Origin: a virus
Reading direction: 5' to 3' (one strand)
DNA length: 38,724 bases
IMG/VR virus record: IMGVR_UViG_3300042197_004567
Coordinates: 1-38,724 of that record
Part shown: positions 17,393 to 24,300 of the stretch, piece by piece
How the letters are laid out: each line of letters starts with the position of its first letter
How positions within the stretch are numbered: the stretch's first letter is position 1
Program-made: the position numbers and the translations under genes
Notes under the pieces: generated by a model
The model's input: the letters and a program-made list of their open reading frames with translations, nothing else
Databases searched by the model: none
What the model was told of the DNA's origin: nothing

Positions 17393-18817
17393 ATGCCGCT
17401 GTACGTGAATAACGGCAAGTTGCTCGTCAAAAACAACGCGTTGGCGACCGCCCAGGCCTGCTGCTGCGGATCGGGGTGCACAGACGACAGCCAGTGCGTG
17501 GGCAATTGCACGGCTTGCTGTGGCGGCTCGTGCCAACCGATTACGGTGACGTTTTCTCTTAGTCGTACTAGCGGGTTAGAAGGCAGCACGTTCAGCGTTC
17601 TTGGGGCGTCTACGGTCACGACGTGTATTCCTGCCAACGCTTCAGTCACTATTTATGTCGCGCACATAACAACCTCTGCTGCTGATTTTAGTGGAGCGAC
17701 CTCTGGCACACGCACGATCACTGCGAACGGGCAATTGAGTAGCAATTTTACGGTAACGACGCGCAGCAACGACGGCCCCGAATGGACAGAAGATTTTCTG
17801 TTTTGTCTGCAGTACAACTCCTGTGTAATTTGCAGCAATATGGTGGCTATTATTCCGCCGACCGGCGCGTGCTGTTGGGACAGCGGCCGGTGCGATAACG
17901 GTATTTCAGAGTATGATTGCATAAACTTTTACTTAGGTTCGTGGCAGGGTCAAAACACATTTTGCGGACCGAACACGTGCACACTCGGCGCGTGCTGTAG
18001 CGGCACATCGTGTTATCAAACGACGCAAACGTTGTGCGAGTCGGCAGGCAACACGTGGAAAGGCGGGGCGTGCTCCCCGAATCCATGTGCGACCCCAACA
18101 TGCGCCTCGACCCAGACAAACATTTCCAATATTGCCCCGAGCAATAATTATAACCCCGACGCCTGCTATGCGACGGTTCACGGCTCGGTGACGTTCACGC
18201 GCAACTCGGCCGCGTGGCCCGCTGGCTGCAATTGTGTGAATATTAACGGAACGGTTGACGACGTGCTCTCAGTAAACGGCACCCCTGTGCGTACCGTGTG
18301 CGGGTCGACTTCTGGCAATGTCAATACGACGTTCAGCGTTTTTAATAATACGCTGACGCTCGCCGCTATAGATACCGTTGGCGGCGGCGCTGGTTTAGCC
18401 GTTACCGTAACGTTTACGGAAAGTTGTCCGCAGCCGTTCACCGCACAACCGCCGACCTCGCCAATCAAAAAACTTTTGACACGTTTTGGTCTTGCAGCCA
18501 AACCGCCGGAAGTAGCCGGTCTACCGGCCCCGCCGCCCGCTGAGCCGGAGCAAGGCCCCGGCACCGAACTCAAGGCCCTGCTCTCCAAGGTTGGCATCAC
18601 GAGCACGCCGACCTGCAGTTGTAACGCCCGCGCGGCAGAAATGAACCGGCAGGGCGTCCAGTGGTGCAAAGACAATGAAGAATTGATCTTGGGCTGGCTC
18701 AAAGAAGAGGCTGAAAAACGCAACTTGCCTTTTGTGAAACTTGGCGCCAAAATGCTCCTCCGCCGCGCCATCTACAACGCGGAAAAGAAGGCCAGCCAGC
18801 CCCCCAAGGACGAATAG
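17393..18817 (+). CDS. Cys-rich surface protein with GACC repeats and conserved C-terminal domain
   Basis: 474 residues in several parts. It starts MPLYVNNGKLLVKNN, then a Cys cluster (ACCCGSGC-TDDSQCVGNCTACCGGSC). A beta-sandwich follows that resembles Calx-beta (about 52-150; GLEGSTFSV, TSAADFSG, TITANGQLSSNF). Next are two Cys repeats of the form GACC-x-C-x-C-x-W-x-G-x-C-x-C (about 160-236), a second beta region (250-350), and a C-terminal helical domain (CSCNARAAEMNRQGVQWC to KMLLRRAIYNAEKK) that I recall as a recurring terminal module of phage proteins. The GACC repeats resemble repeats in planctomycete extracellular proteins (from memory). No signal peptide is visible, so it is probably carried on the virion. 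Disulfides would form after release. Confidence 0.6.
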   Translation: MPLYVNNGKLLVKNNALATAQACCCGSGCTDDSQCVGNCTACCGGSCQPITVTFSLSRTSGLEGSTFSVLGASTVTTCIPANASVTIYVAHITTSAADFSGATSGTRTITANGQLSSNFTVTTRSNDGPEWTEDFLFCLQYNSCVICSNMVAIIPPTGACCWDSGRCDNGISEYDCINFYLGSWQGQNTFCGPNTCTLGACCSGTSCYQTTQTLCESAGNTWKGGACSPNPCATPTCASTQTNISNIAPSNNYNPDACYATVHGSVTFTRNSAAWPAGCNCVNINGTVDDVLSVNGTPVRTVCGSTSGNVNTTFSVFNNTLTLAAIDTVGGGAGLAVTVTFTESCPQPFTAQPPTSPIKKLLTRFGLAAKPPEVAGLPAPPPAEPEQGPGTELKALLSKVGITSTPTCSCNARAAEMNRQGVQWCKDNEELILGWLKEEAEKRNLPFVKLGAKMLLRRAIYNAEKKASQPPKDE

Positions 18818-18824
18818 CCGGCGC

Positions 18825-19397
18825 ATGGCGAAGTTGTATTTCCGGTACGGCACTGTGGGCAGCGCCAAGACACTCAATTTACTGGCTGTCGCGCACAACT
18901 ACCGGCAGCAGGGCAAACGCGTCGTGCTGGTCAAGCCGGAGATCGACACGCGGTTCGGCGATTTTGTCATCAAAACCCGGGCGGGTCTTGAAGCCGACGC
19001 CGATCTTGTCGTGCCTGCCGACGAGCCGGCCAATTGGCCCGACATGGCCGGTGTCGTGTGCGTGCTGGTCGACGAGGCGCAGTTCTTGCCCCCGACGTTT
19101 ATCGATGACCTCCACGGCATTGCGCACGGCGTCTTTGGCGTCCCTGTTATTTGCTACGGACTGCGTACGGATTTTCGCTGTCGGTTGTTTCCCGCCGCCC
19201 AGCGCCTCTTCGAGTTGGCTGACAGCATTGAAGAGATCAAAACCACGTGCTATCACTGCTTGCGAAAAGCTGTGTTCAACCTTAAACTCGTGCACGGCCG
19301 TCCCACGTTGGCCGGCCCTGTGGTCGAATTGGGTTGTGAAGAAACATATCTCCCCGTGTGCGCGCAGTGTTACAACGCGCGGCATCGCCAACCATGA
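18825..19397 (+). CDS. tdk: Thymidine kinase (TK1-like)
   Basis: 190 residues from ATG 18825, the normal TK1 length; the longer frame starting at 18741 is an artefact running through the previous gene. It phosphorylates thymidine to dTMP. Seen: a P-loop variant G9-TVGSAKT16 with the catalytic-site Lys (the usual second Gly is Ala), DEAQF at 83-87 (the Mg2+-binding Asp), and the zinc lasso with two CxxC pairs (TCYHC at 141-145 and VCAQC at 178-182). LVHGRPTLAGPVVELG leads into the second pair. It starts eight bases after the Cys-rich gene and its stop overlaps the next ATG, so it is part of one operon. Confidence 0.88.
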   Translation: MAKLYFRYGTVGSAKTLNLLAVAHNYRQQGKRVVLVKPEIDTRFGDFVIKTRAGLEADADLVVPADEPANWPDMAGVVCVLVDEAQFLPPTFIDDLHGIAHGVFGVPVICYGLRTDFRCRLFPAAQRLFELADSIEEIKTTCYHCLRKAVFNLKLVHGRPTLAGPVVELGCEETYLPVCAQCYNARHRQP

Positions 19398-19708
19398 CAC
19401 CCGATCACGCGATTACACTCGGACATCTTGTGGTGATCGTCGGCGTGGCGATTGTCTTTCTCGCGATTCCGCTGGGCCTGCTCTGGTGGCAAGATTATGA
19501 GTACCGGCAGCGGAAGCGGCGCTATGACGCCGCCAAAGCAGACGACGAGGCGCGCTGGCAACTGTATTTGGGGCAACAACTTGCGGCCGACCGGCGGCGG
19601 CAGGCTGCGCTGGAACAGCAGCGGCAGGATCATCCGGCGGTAACAGTGCCCGTCACGCATTGCGAACGGCGCGAACGTCGGCGCATTCTTCCATTGGAGG
19701 GCCGGTAG
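19394..19708 (+). CDS. Small membrane-anchored coiled-coil protein
   Basis: 104 residues from the ATG at 19394, which overlaps the thymidine kinase stop (ATGA). One transmembrane helix (about 8-31; HLVVIVGVAIVFLAIPLGLLWW) is followed by a highly charged helix (YEYRQRKRRYDAAKADDEARWQLYLGQQL...) likely to form a coiled coil on the cytoplasmic side. The family is unknown. The layout, a short N-terminal anchor with a long charged tail, is seen in phage spanin-like and membrane scaffold proteins, but nothing specific supports either role. Confidence 0.6.
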   Translation: MTPDHAITLGHLVVIVGVAIVFLAIPLGLLWWQDYEYRQRKRRYDAAKADDEARWQLYLGQQLAADRRRQAALEQQRQDHPAVTVPVTHCERRERRRILPLEGR

Positions 19709-19709
19709 C

Positions 19710-20015
19710 GTGGACCCAAAAGACCAGCGTCTTGTACAACAAAGCCTGAATCGCGCGCTGACGCAAGTCAGCGCCATCCGCCAGCAAATGGCGCAGGCCA
19801 AGCGGACATTGCAGGCTAAAGAACAGGAATTGCGCATGGAACCGCGGCCCGCGTCGCCGGCTGCGCCACCAGCCGCCAGCCCGGCCCCAGCCGACCCTGC
19901 CGCCGATCGCGATTTTATGGCGCAACTCACGTCGGCGCTTGAAAAGTTAACCGGCGGCTGTGACTGCCCGAGTCTGCACACGTTCGATCCATCCGCTCCA
20001 GGAGCCCGGCCATGA
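19710..20015 (+). CDS. Small coiled-coil protein with Pro/Ala linker
   Basis: 101 residues with a GTG start preceded by TTGGAGGG at a good distance. Residues 5-45 are a coiled coil (LVQQSLNRALTQVSAIRQQMAQAKRTL), 48-68 a Pro/Ala linker, and the end carries a CDC pair (GGCDCPS). The stop overlaps the next ATG by four bases. No known family. It is probably an assembly or structural accessory of the same operon. Confidence 0.6.
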   Translation: MDPKDQRLVQQSLNRALTQVSAIRQQMAQAKRTLQAKEQELRMEPRPASPAAPPAASPAPADPAADRDFMAQLTSALEKLTGGCDCPSLHTFDPSAPGARP

Positions 20016-20449
20016 GTTGCTGTCATCGGCACAATTGCACAAAACAAAAAAAGGAACAGCCAGCCGAGCCGCTGCTGGAAGCTGTGTTCAATTTTGAGGC
20101 TGTCGCCGCGCTGCTTGACATCGCCAACTCGGGGCTGGATGCCGGTGTGCGGCTGCAGAAAACGGTGATGCAGCACGGGCCCCTGCGAGCCCTGGCTGCC
20201 ACCATTGCCGACTTGGCTATTGAAAACCAGTCGCTCAAAAACCTCCTCTCGCCCGTGGGCGTCGATATTAAAGGTGACACGGCCCGGCTGTCGTTTGGCG
20301 CCGACGCGCAGTACACGCTGCTCGTGCCCATTCACAACGCGACAGAGCGGCGGGTCCTGCGGCAGCAATTATTGGACGCCGCCGCGATCCTGGCGCCGGC
20401 TGCTGACGCCACCAGCCCGCACCAGCATCTGCTGCCTTTTGACAACTAA
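20012..20449 (+). CDS. Hypothetical protein with Cys-rich N-terminus
   Basis: 145 residues. The first ten include CCHRHNC, a possible metal-binding cluster. The remainder is mainly helical (LLEAVFNFEAVAALLDIANSGLDAGVRLQ) with a strand-rich middle (GVDIKGDTARLSFGADAQYTLLVPI). It overlaps the upstream stop by four bases. I do not recognise it. It lies between structural-type small genes and a glycosyltransferase. Confidence 0.55.
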   Translation: MSCCHRHNCTKQKKEQPAEPLLEAVFNFEAVAALLDIANSGLDAGVRLQKTVMQHGPLRALAATIADLAIENQSLKNLLSPVGVDIKGDTARLSFGADAQYTLLVPIHNATERRVLRQQLLDAAAILAPAADATSPHQHLLPFDN

Positions 20450-20476
20450 ATCGCCAGCCCCGCCCCAGGAAGAATC

Positions 20477-21583
20477 ATGCCCAAGCCGACGCTGCATCTA
20501 GCGGGAATTTTTCACACGGTGCACAACCAAGCGTTCTCGCACTGTGCGTTTACCGGGAAAGCCTTGCGCTTTTCCAAGATGCTGCAGATGTACGGCTACG
20601 ACGTCATCGAGTACGCCAACGAAGGGAGCGAAAGCGAGGCTAAAGAAAAAGTCGTCATGCTCACCCGGGACGACTACGCCCGGCTTATCGGCACGCGCGA
20701 CAAGAAGGCGTTTCACGGCGACTTGGCCGCTGTCGGGACGCCGCATCATGCCGCGTTTGAAGACCGGCTTATTTTGGAGATGCGCAAACGGGTCAAACCA
20801 CGAGATTTGATCTGCCACCCGTTCGGCCACGCCCACTGGAAGTTATTGACCGAATTTCCGTCGAATATCCACGTCGAAACCGGCATTGGCTACCCCACGC
20901 TCATGCAGGGCTCGATGCGTATCTTCGAAAGTTACGCGTGGCGGCACTACCATGTCGCCAAGGAAGACCGGCAGGGCACCAATTACGAGTGGGTGATTCC
21001 GAACTATTTCGAGATCAACGACTGGGAACCAAAATACGAGCCCGGGCAGTATCTGGCGTTTCTGGGCCGCATCTCCTCCTGCAAGGGCCTCGATACGCTC
21101 AAAGAGATCGCCAAGTACACCGATAAAAAGATCGTGCTGTGCGGCCAGGGCGACCCCAGTCCGTGGCGGCATTCCAACATCGAGTACTGGGGGCCGCTGA
21201 CTGGAACGCAGCGCAGCGACTTCATGCGCAACGCCATTTGCTCGCTCATGCCCACGACGTTTATCGAGCCCTTTGGCGGATCGGGCGTCGAGGGCATGCT
21301 GTGCGGCACGCCATTGATTGCCACCGACTATGGCGCCTTTACTGAAACCGTGCAGGAAGGCGTGACGGGCTTTCGCTGCAAAACGTTACGCGACTGGCTG
21401 GAGGCGATTGAACAAGTCGGCAGTTTGGATCGCAAACGGGTGGCTGATATCGCCCGGTCGACTTATAGTCTGGAAGCCTGCGGGAAACGCTACGACAAGG
21501 CGTTCACGCAAATCCACGAACTCTACGAAGACGGCTGGTATTCGTTGCCAGCGCGCTTTAAACAGCGCAAAGTCGACGCCTAA
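20477..21583 (+). CDS. Glycosyltransferase, GT-B fold (GT4-like)
   Basis: 368 residues. The C-terminal half holds the GT-B nucleotide-sugar site: FLGRISSCKGLDTLKEIA (about 195-212), VLCGQGDP, and the E-x7-E block EPFGGSGVEGMLCGTPLIAT (about 264-283) that binds the sugar-nucleotide ribose and diphosphate. The N-terminal half has a short fold with KALRFSKMLQMYGYDVIEY. It transfers a sugar from an activated donor; the acceptor could be virion protein, host surface polymer or DNA. Phage glycosyltransferases near fibre genes often decorate virions or alter receptors, and that is the inference here. ATG follows AGGAAGAATC. Length is typical. Confidence 0.85.
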   Translation: MPKPTLHLAGIFHTVHNQAFSHCAFTGKALRFSKMLQMYGYDVIEYANEGSESEAKEKVVMLTRDDYARLIGTRDKKAFHGDLAAVGTPHHAAFEDRLILEMRKRVKPRDLICHPFGHAHWKLLTEFPSNIHVETGIGYPTLMQGSMRIFESYAWRHYHVAKEDRQGTNYEWVIPNYFEINDWEPKYEPGQYLAFLGRISSCKGLDTLKEIAKYTDKKIVLCGQGDPSPWRHSNIEYWGPLTGTQRSDFMRNAICSLMPTTFIEPFGGSGVEGMLCGTPLIATDYGAFTETVQEGVTGFRCKTLRDWLEAIEQVGSLDRKRVADIARSTYSLEACGKRYDKAFTQIHELYEDGWYSLPARFKQRKVDA

Positions 21584-21595
21584 ATTATCGCCAAG

Positions 21596-21613
21596 AATCG
21601 GGCATATTTAGTG
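21596..21613 (+). promoter_or_regulatory. Candidate phage promoter, ATCGGGCATATT motif
   Basis: AATCGGGCATATTTAGTG lies in the gap 21584-21672. Close matches (ATCCGGG-C/T-ATAT) occur in gaps at 29047, 29127 and 30069 and I noticed none inside genes. A -10 role for CATATT would start RNA near 21616, upstream of the small membrane gene at 21673. Confidence 0.4.
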
Positions 21614-21672
21614 CACCCTGCGGTGTTGTACTGCAGATACTGTGCGCGTGTCTGACGGCATGGAGGGAACCG

Positions 21673-21849
21673 ATGTCTCCGCTCAGATTCTTTCGTGAAA
21701 TAGCCATCCTGCTCGCCACGGTCGGCGGGGCAGTGCTTGGCTATGCCGCCACGCTCGACATGGAGCCGGCGATTAATGTAGTCGGGCCATTTCTCGGCAT
21801 GTCGCTTTTGGGCGCCTTTGCCGATATCTGCATCCGAGGAGGAAAATGA
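21673..21849 (+). CDS. 58-residue membrane protein
   Basis: MSPLRFFREIAILLATVGGAVLGYAATLD, then a second hydrophobic stretch (INVVGPFLGMSLLGAFADICI). Two short transmembrane helices with a small loop give a hairpin topology. GGAGGGAACCG precedes the ATG and the stop overlaps the next ATG (ATGA), which supports translation. The family is unknown; a two-helix phage membrane protein could act in lysis timing or exclusion, but nothing specific shows it. Confidence 0.6.
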   Translation: MSPLRFFREIAILLATVGGAVLGYAATLDMEPAINVVGPFLGMSLLGAFADICIRGGK

Positions 21850-22358
21850 TGAGAACTGTCTTCTATGTAACGCTCGCGCTCGCCCTGCTGGCGTTTGGTG
21901 TCTCCAAGGGCGCTGAACCGGACAAGATTCGGGACGCGTTGGACGAGAACTTTGCGGCCTACAACGCCGAAGACCTGCCGCGGCTCATGCGGTCGGTATC
22001 GGCGGTGATGCCCGGTCGGCAACAGTTTGCCCGCGAGGCTGCCCAAGTCTTCGCCGATAATGACGTCTATATCAGCGTCCACGAGTACGAACTGCTTGCC
22101 GTCCGCCCGCCATGGGCTGCCGCGCGGGTGGTTCAGGTCACGCTGCCGGCGAAAGACGAACCGGTTGATCCCGCCTCGTATCGGGCCGGCACTCGGCTGC
22201 TGCCCGAAGAACGCTCGGAATATATCCAGACGTTCAAAAAAGAGGGCGGCAAATGGCGACTCTGGTTGATCGAGGAGCCGCCCGCCGCCCAACAGCGTGC
22301 GGCGTGTCCGAATGGGAATTGCAGTTTTCCGCGGGTGTCGGTCAACCTGCGCCGATAG
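21846..22358 (+). CDS. Secreted NTF2/SnoaL-like protein
   Basis: 170 residues. The first 22 are a clear signal peptide (MMRTVFYVTLALALLAFGVSKGA). The mature part starts with IRDALDENFAAYNAEDLPRLM, the helix and pocket entrance typical of NTF2-like folds, followed by strands (YISVHEYELLAVRPPWAAARVVQVTL) and a KKEGGKWRLWLIEE strand also typical of that fold. The C-terminus has CPNGNC. It would act in the periplasm or outside the cell. Phage-encoded secreted NTF2-like proteins are rare. It ends six bases before the tRNA-Lys gene. Confidence 0.6.
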   Translation: MMRTVFYVTLALALLAFGVSKGAEPDKIRDALDENFAAYNAEDLPRLMRSVSAVMPGRQQFAREAAQVFADNDVYISVHEYELLAVRPPWAAARVVQVTLPAKDEPVDPASYRAGTRLLPEERSEYIQTFKKEGGKWRLWLIEEPPAAQQRAACPNGNCSFPRVSVNLRR

Positions 22359-22364
22359 CGGGGC

Positions 22365-22630
22365 GGGGGTGAAGCATTAACAGTGATGCAAGGGACTTCA
22401 ACTTGGAGTGCTTTGAAGGAAACTTCAGAAGTAGAACTGCTCAAATTCGGCGAACCCTATATCGGCAACGCCGAGCCAAGCCCGGCAACGGGACGGTGTA
22501 GAGACTTGACGGGCAGCACCTAAACCAAACGGCACGGTGAAGGCAAAGTCCAGACCACGAACTGAAAAGGCGGTGAAAACCGAAGTGGTAAGTTAATCCC
22601 TAGAACTAGGTGCAAGTCCTAGCACCCCCA
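22365..22630 (+). tRNA. trnK: tRNA-Lys(UUU), interrupted by a group I intron
   Basis: Exon 1 is 22365-22398 and exon 2 is 22593-22630. Joined they give a perfect cloverleaf: acceptor GGGGGTG/CACCCCC (7 of 7 pairs), D stem GCAT/ATGC, anticodon stem AGGGA/TCCCT, T stem CTAGG/CCTAG and discriminator A. The anticodon loop becomes CTTTTAA, the standard Lys(UUU) loop, with the intron between U34 and U35. CCA is not encoded. Odd points: position 8 is A not U, the D loop TAACAGTG lacks GG, and the T loop TGCAAGT has G at position 55. So the usual D-loop/T-loop contact (G18-Psi55, G19-C56) cannot form as normal. T-runs follow at 22631. It could be functional or slightly degenerate. Confidence 0.8.
22399..22592 (+). 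ncRNA. Group I self-splicing intron, 194 nt (IC3-like)
   Basis: All core helices can be paired by hand. P1: exon ACUU plus intron C with GGAGU (22405-22409), giving the U-G wobble at the splice site. P2: TGAAG/CTTCA with GAAA loop (22414-22427). P3: CTGCTC (22437-22442) with GGGCAG (22511-22516). P4: TTCGGC with GCCGAG (22446-22451/22470-22475). P6a: CCCG-GCAA-CGGG (22481-22492). P7: GACTT (22503-22507) with AAGTC (22546-22550). P8: CACC/GGTG (22517-22520/22536-22539). P9: ACCAC/GTGGT (22554-22558/22585-22589) enclosing CGGT-GAAA-ACCG. The last base is G (omega G). Core sequence closely resembles the Azoarcus tRNA-Ile intron (from memory). No ORF lies within it. Confidence 0.92.
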
Positions 22631-23213
22631 TTTTTTCGAGTTTTTTAAGGCAAGATAACACGTTCTTTTTTACGTCCGCCGCAGGAAAGCGTATAACGGT
22701 CCAGCCATTCTTTCGGCTGAACGCATCTCGCCGGGCGTCGATGGTTTTGACTTTTTCTGTGTTGTGCGTGGCCCCGTCTATTTCTACGTCGAGTTTCAAC
22801 TCGGGCCACGCAAAATCATATGCGTAAATGCTGTGTTGATAGTTGTAAATCCAACCTGTGATGCCGGCCGCTAGAAGGGCGTTTTCAAACACGATCTCGG
22901 GGTAACTTTTTTTCGACGAGTGATTTATTCTGTACGGCACTTTGTCGGGATTATTCTGCAAAAATCGAATACGACTTTTTGCTATTTTTTTCTTTGTTTC
23001 AGCCGTATGGCGTCTAGGAAATTTACCTGCCGCCCACGCCCCGCGAATCGCATCGCCCCTGCGGCGCGATTTAAACTGCCCTCTTTTTTCAGCGGCTCGT
23101 ATTGTCGCCATGCCCGCACCAAACTCTTTTTGCACGTCTCTCCACGTGTGCCCGCGGTCGTAAAATTTTTGAACAGCCGCCCAGTCGTATTTTTTGCGTG
23201 CGTCCGTGCACAT
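22593..23213 (-). CDS. Homing endonuclease-like protein (HTH, NUMOD3-like, Vsr/EDxHD-type nuclease)
   Basis: 206 residues on the - strand. Residues 10-47 look like a helix-turn-helix (TWRDVQKEFGAGMATIRAAEKRG). Residues about 68-90 (RHTAETKKKIAKSRIRFLQNN) resemble NUMOD3 DNA-binding repeats. Residues 103-193 look like a Vsr/DUF559-type nuclease: SYPEIVFENALL (Glu), IYAYDFAWPELKLDVEIDGATH (Asp, Asp and His) and RRDAFSRKNGWTVIRFPA. Such proteins drive intron homing. Its stop codon (TAA, antisense of 22593-22595) falls exactly on the first base of tRNA exon 2, so the last 12 residues are antisense to the tRNA. The gene and its 140-base AT-rich upstream gap are AT-richer than the neighbours, a sign of transfer. 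AGGAT precedes the ATG. Nuclease activity is inferred. Confidence 0.8.
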   Translation of the reverse strand: MCTDARKKYDWAAVQKFYDRGHTWRDVQKEFGAGMATIRAAEKRGQFKSRRRGDAIRGAWAAGKFPRRHTAETKKKIAKSRIRFLQNNPDKVPYRINHSSKKSYPEIVFENALLAAGITGWIYNYQHSIYAYDFAWPELKLDVEIDGATHNTEKVKTIDARRDAFSRKNGWTVIRFPAADVKKNVLSCLKKLEKMGVLGLAPSSRD

Positions 23214-23356
23214 AATAGCATCCTGCTTAGTTTAAAATTTTTACATAAGTTTCCTGCAGCACTATTTTAATTCAATTTTTTTGATGCTGTAAAGTTGTTT
23301 TTCCGGCAAACGGATTGCCGGCGCGTCGATGGTTTTCTTACGCAAGGAGGTGTTCG

Positions 23357-23608
23357 ATGCAGTTTCTCGTGTTGTTTCTCTCGCTGTTCATGCCGTTTCT
23401 GCAGCCGATTGTCCAGCATAGCGCGGACAAAATGCAGCAAAAACTCGGCATTCCTCCGGCCGCCTCGCAACCGCCGGCGCAACAGCCTATGCTGGCGCAG
23501 CCGCCGGCGCAGCCTCTTCCCCAGTACCACTTCGACGGCGTGCGGTGGTACAAATACGAAAATGGACAGGTCTATGTCTGGAACAGTAACAGCCCACCCC
23601 AGTTCTAA
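23357..23608 (+). CDS. Small protein with N-terminal hydrophobic segment and Pro/Gln-rich linker
   Basis: 83 residues from ATG 23357, chosen because AAGGAGG lies five bases upstream (an earlier in-frame ATG has none). The N-terminus (MQFLVLFLSLFMPFLQPIVQ) is a membrane anchor or signal peptide. Residues 35-56 are a PPAASQPPAQQP linker, and the C-terminus YHFDGVRWYKYENGQVYVW looks like a short beta hairpin with many aromatics. The following gene starts 35 bases before this stop. Function unknown; probably envelope-located. Confidence 0.6.
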   Translation: MQFLVLFLSLFMPFLQPIVQHSADKMQQKLGIPPAASQPPAQQPMLAQPPAQPLPQYHFDGVRWYKYENGQVYVWNSNSPPQF

Positions 23609-23879
23609 TCTCGATTGCCAGTTCATTGGCGAGTATGCGCAGATTCCGCCCCACATGCAGGCGGCCATTCGTCGGTATGTGATTCAAGGCGTGCAGCCCG
23701 GTGATTTTCTGACCGCGGTGATCACCAACGATCTGCGCAACGCGGTCGGCAAAGCAGATGATGAAAATCTGCCACTGCTCAAACTTTACGTGCAGTGGTT
23801 CTACAACGAAGCCCCGGCGCCCTGCTGGGGTTCAAAGCAGAACATGACCGAATGGCTGACCGCGCGTGGGCAGGCGTAA
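23574..23879 (+). CDS. Conserved small phage protein (QGVQPGDFLTAVITNDL family)
   Basis: 101 residues from ATG 23574; an ATG at 23562 is the alternative. The core IPPHMQAAIRRYVIQGVQPGDFLTAVITNDLRNAVGKADDENLPLL-LYVQWFYNEAPAPCWGS (split here only by my dash) is a pattern I recall from many phages, with the same spacing of GDFLTAV, NDL, AD and CWGS. Its function is unknown. It is compact and helical with no membrane segment. It overlaps the upstream gene in another frame and lies seven bases before tRNA-Leu. A GGGCAG/CTGCCC hairpin (23868-23886) spans the gene end and could mark RNA processing. Confidence 0.7.
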   Translation: MSGTVTAHPSSNLDCQFIGEYAQIPPHMQAAIRRYVIQGVQPGDFLTAVITNDLRNAVGKADDENLPLLKLYVQWFYNEAPAPCWGSKQNMTEWLTARGQA

Positions 23880-23886
23880 TCTGCCC

Positions 23887-23970
23887 GGGGCTGTGGCGTA
23901 ATCGGCAGCCGCAACAGACTTAAAATCTGTTGGGAGTAATCCCGTGTGGGTTCAAGTCCCACCAGCCCCA
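23887..23970 (+). tRNA. trnL: tRNA-Leu(UAA)
   Basis: 84 nt with a class II long variable arm. Acceptor GGGGCTG/CAGCCCC pairs fully. The anticodon arm is ACAGA-CTTAAAA-TCTGT with anticodon TAA, the variable arm is GGGAGTAATCCC, and the T arm is GTGGG-TTCAAGT-CCCAC with a normal T loop. The discriminator is A, as needed for leucine, and CCA is not encoded. It reads UUA, a codon rare in GC-rich hosts. Confidence 0.95.
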
Positions 23971-23994
23971 GTTCTTTTTACCTGTGGAGATTCC

Positions 23995-24300
23995 GTGAGT
24001 TTTTTGATCGAACGGTATGTGTTTCGCCCGGGGTGTTGCACGGTGGCGCACAACGCCGCCCCGATACCCGACCACGTCACCGTCAGCGGTGCGTGCTACT
24101 TTTGCAAGGCGCCGCAACAGGTCACAGTCCGCGGCGACGCCCTGCAGCGATTTCGAGACGGCGGTTTTCCGCAGGACTGTTTTCCAGACCTGCCCGCCGC
24201 ACAGCGCGAGTTTTTAATATCGGGGATTTGCCCCACGTGTTGGAACGACATGTTTCCTGCGGAGGACGACGACGATGCCGAAGGACACAGCGAGATATAA
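23995..24300 (+). CDS. Conserved small phage protein (PDLPAAQREFLISGICPTCW family)
   Basis: 101 residues from the GTG at 23995, preceded by GTGGAG; the longer frame from 23944 begins inside tRNA-Leu and is rejected. The middle reads CYFCKAPQQVTVRGDALQRF, then FPDLPAAQREFLISGICPTCW and DMF, a pattern I recall in small proteins of many phages (hydrophobic strand, DALQRF, FP-L-REFLISG-CP-CW). Two CxxC pairs (CYFC and CPTC) suggest a bound zinc. Function unknown. The acidic tail (PAEDDDDAEGHSEI) overlaps the next start by 26 bases. Confidence 0.7.
   Translation: MSFLIERYVFRPGCCTVAHNAAPIPDHVTVSGACYFCKAPQQVTVRGDALQRFRDGGFPQDCFPDLPAAQREFLISGICPTCWNDMFPAEDDDDAEGHSEI

Noticed and set aside
23214-23356. 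Coding content in the AT-rich gap upstream of the endonuclease
   Set aside because: No frame with ribosome site; it most likely holds the endonuclease promoter on the - strand, but no box is clear enough to annotate.
23944-23994. Upstream extension of the gene at 23995
   Set aside because: It begins within tRNA-Leu; the GTG at 23995 has a Shine-Dalgarno site.
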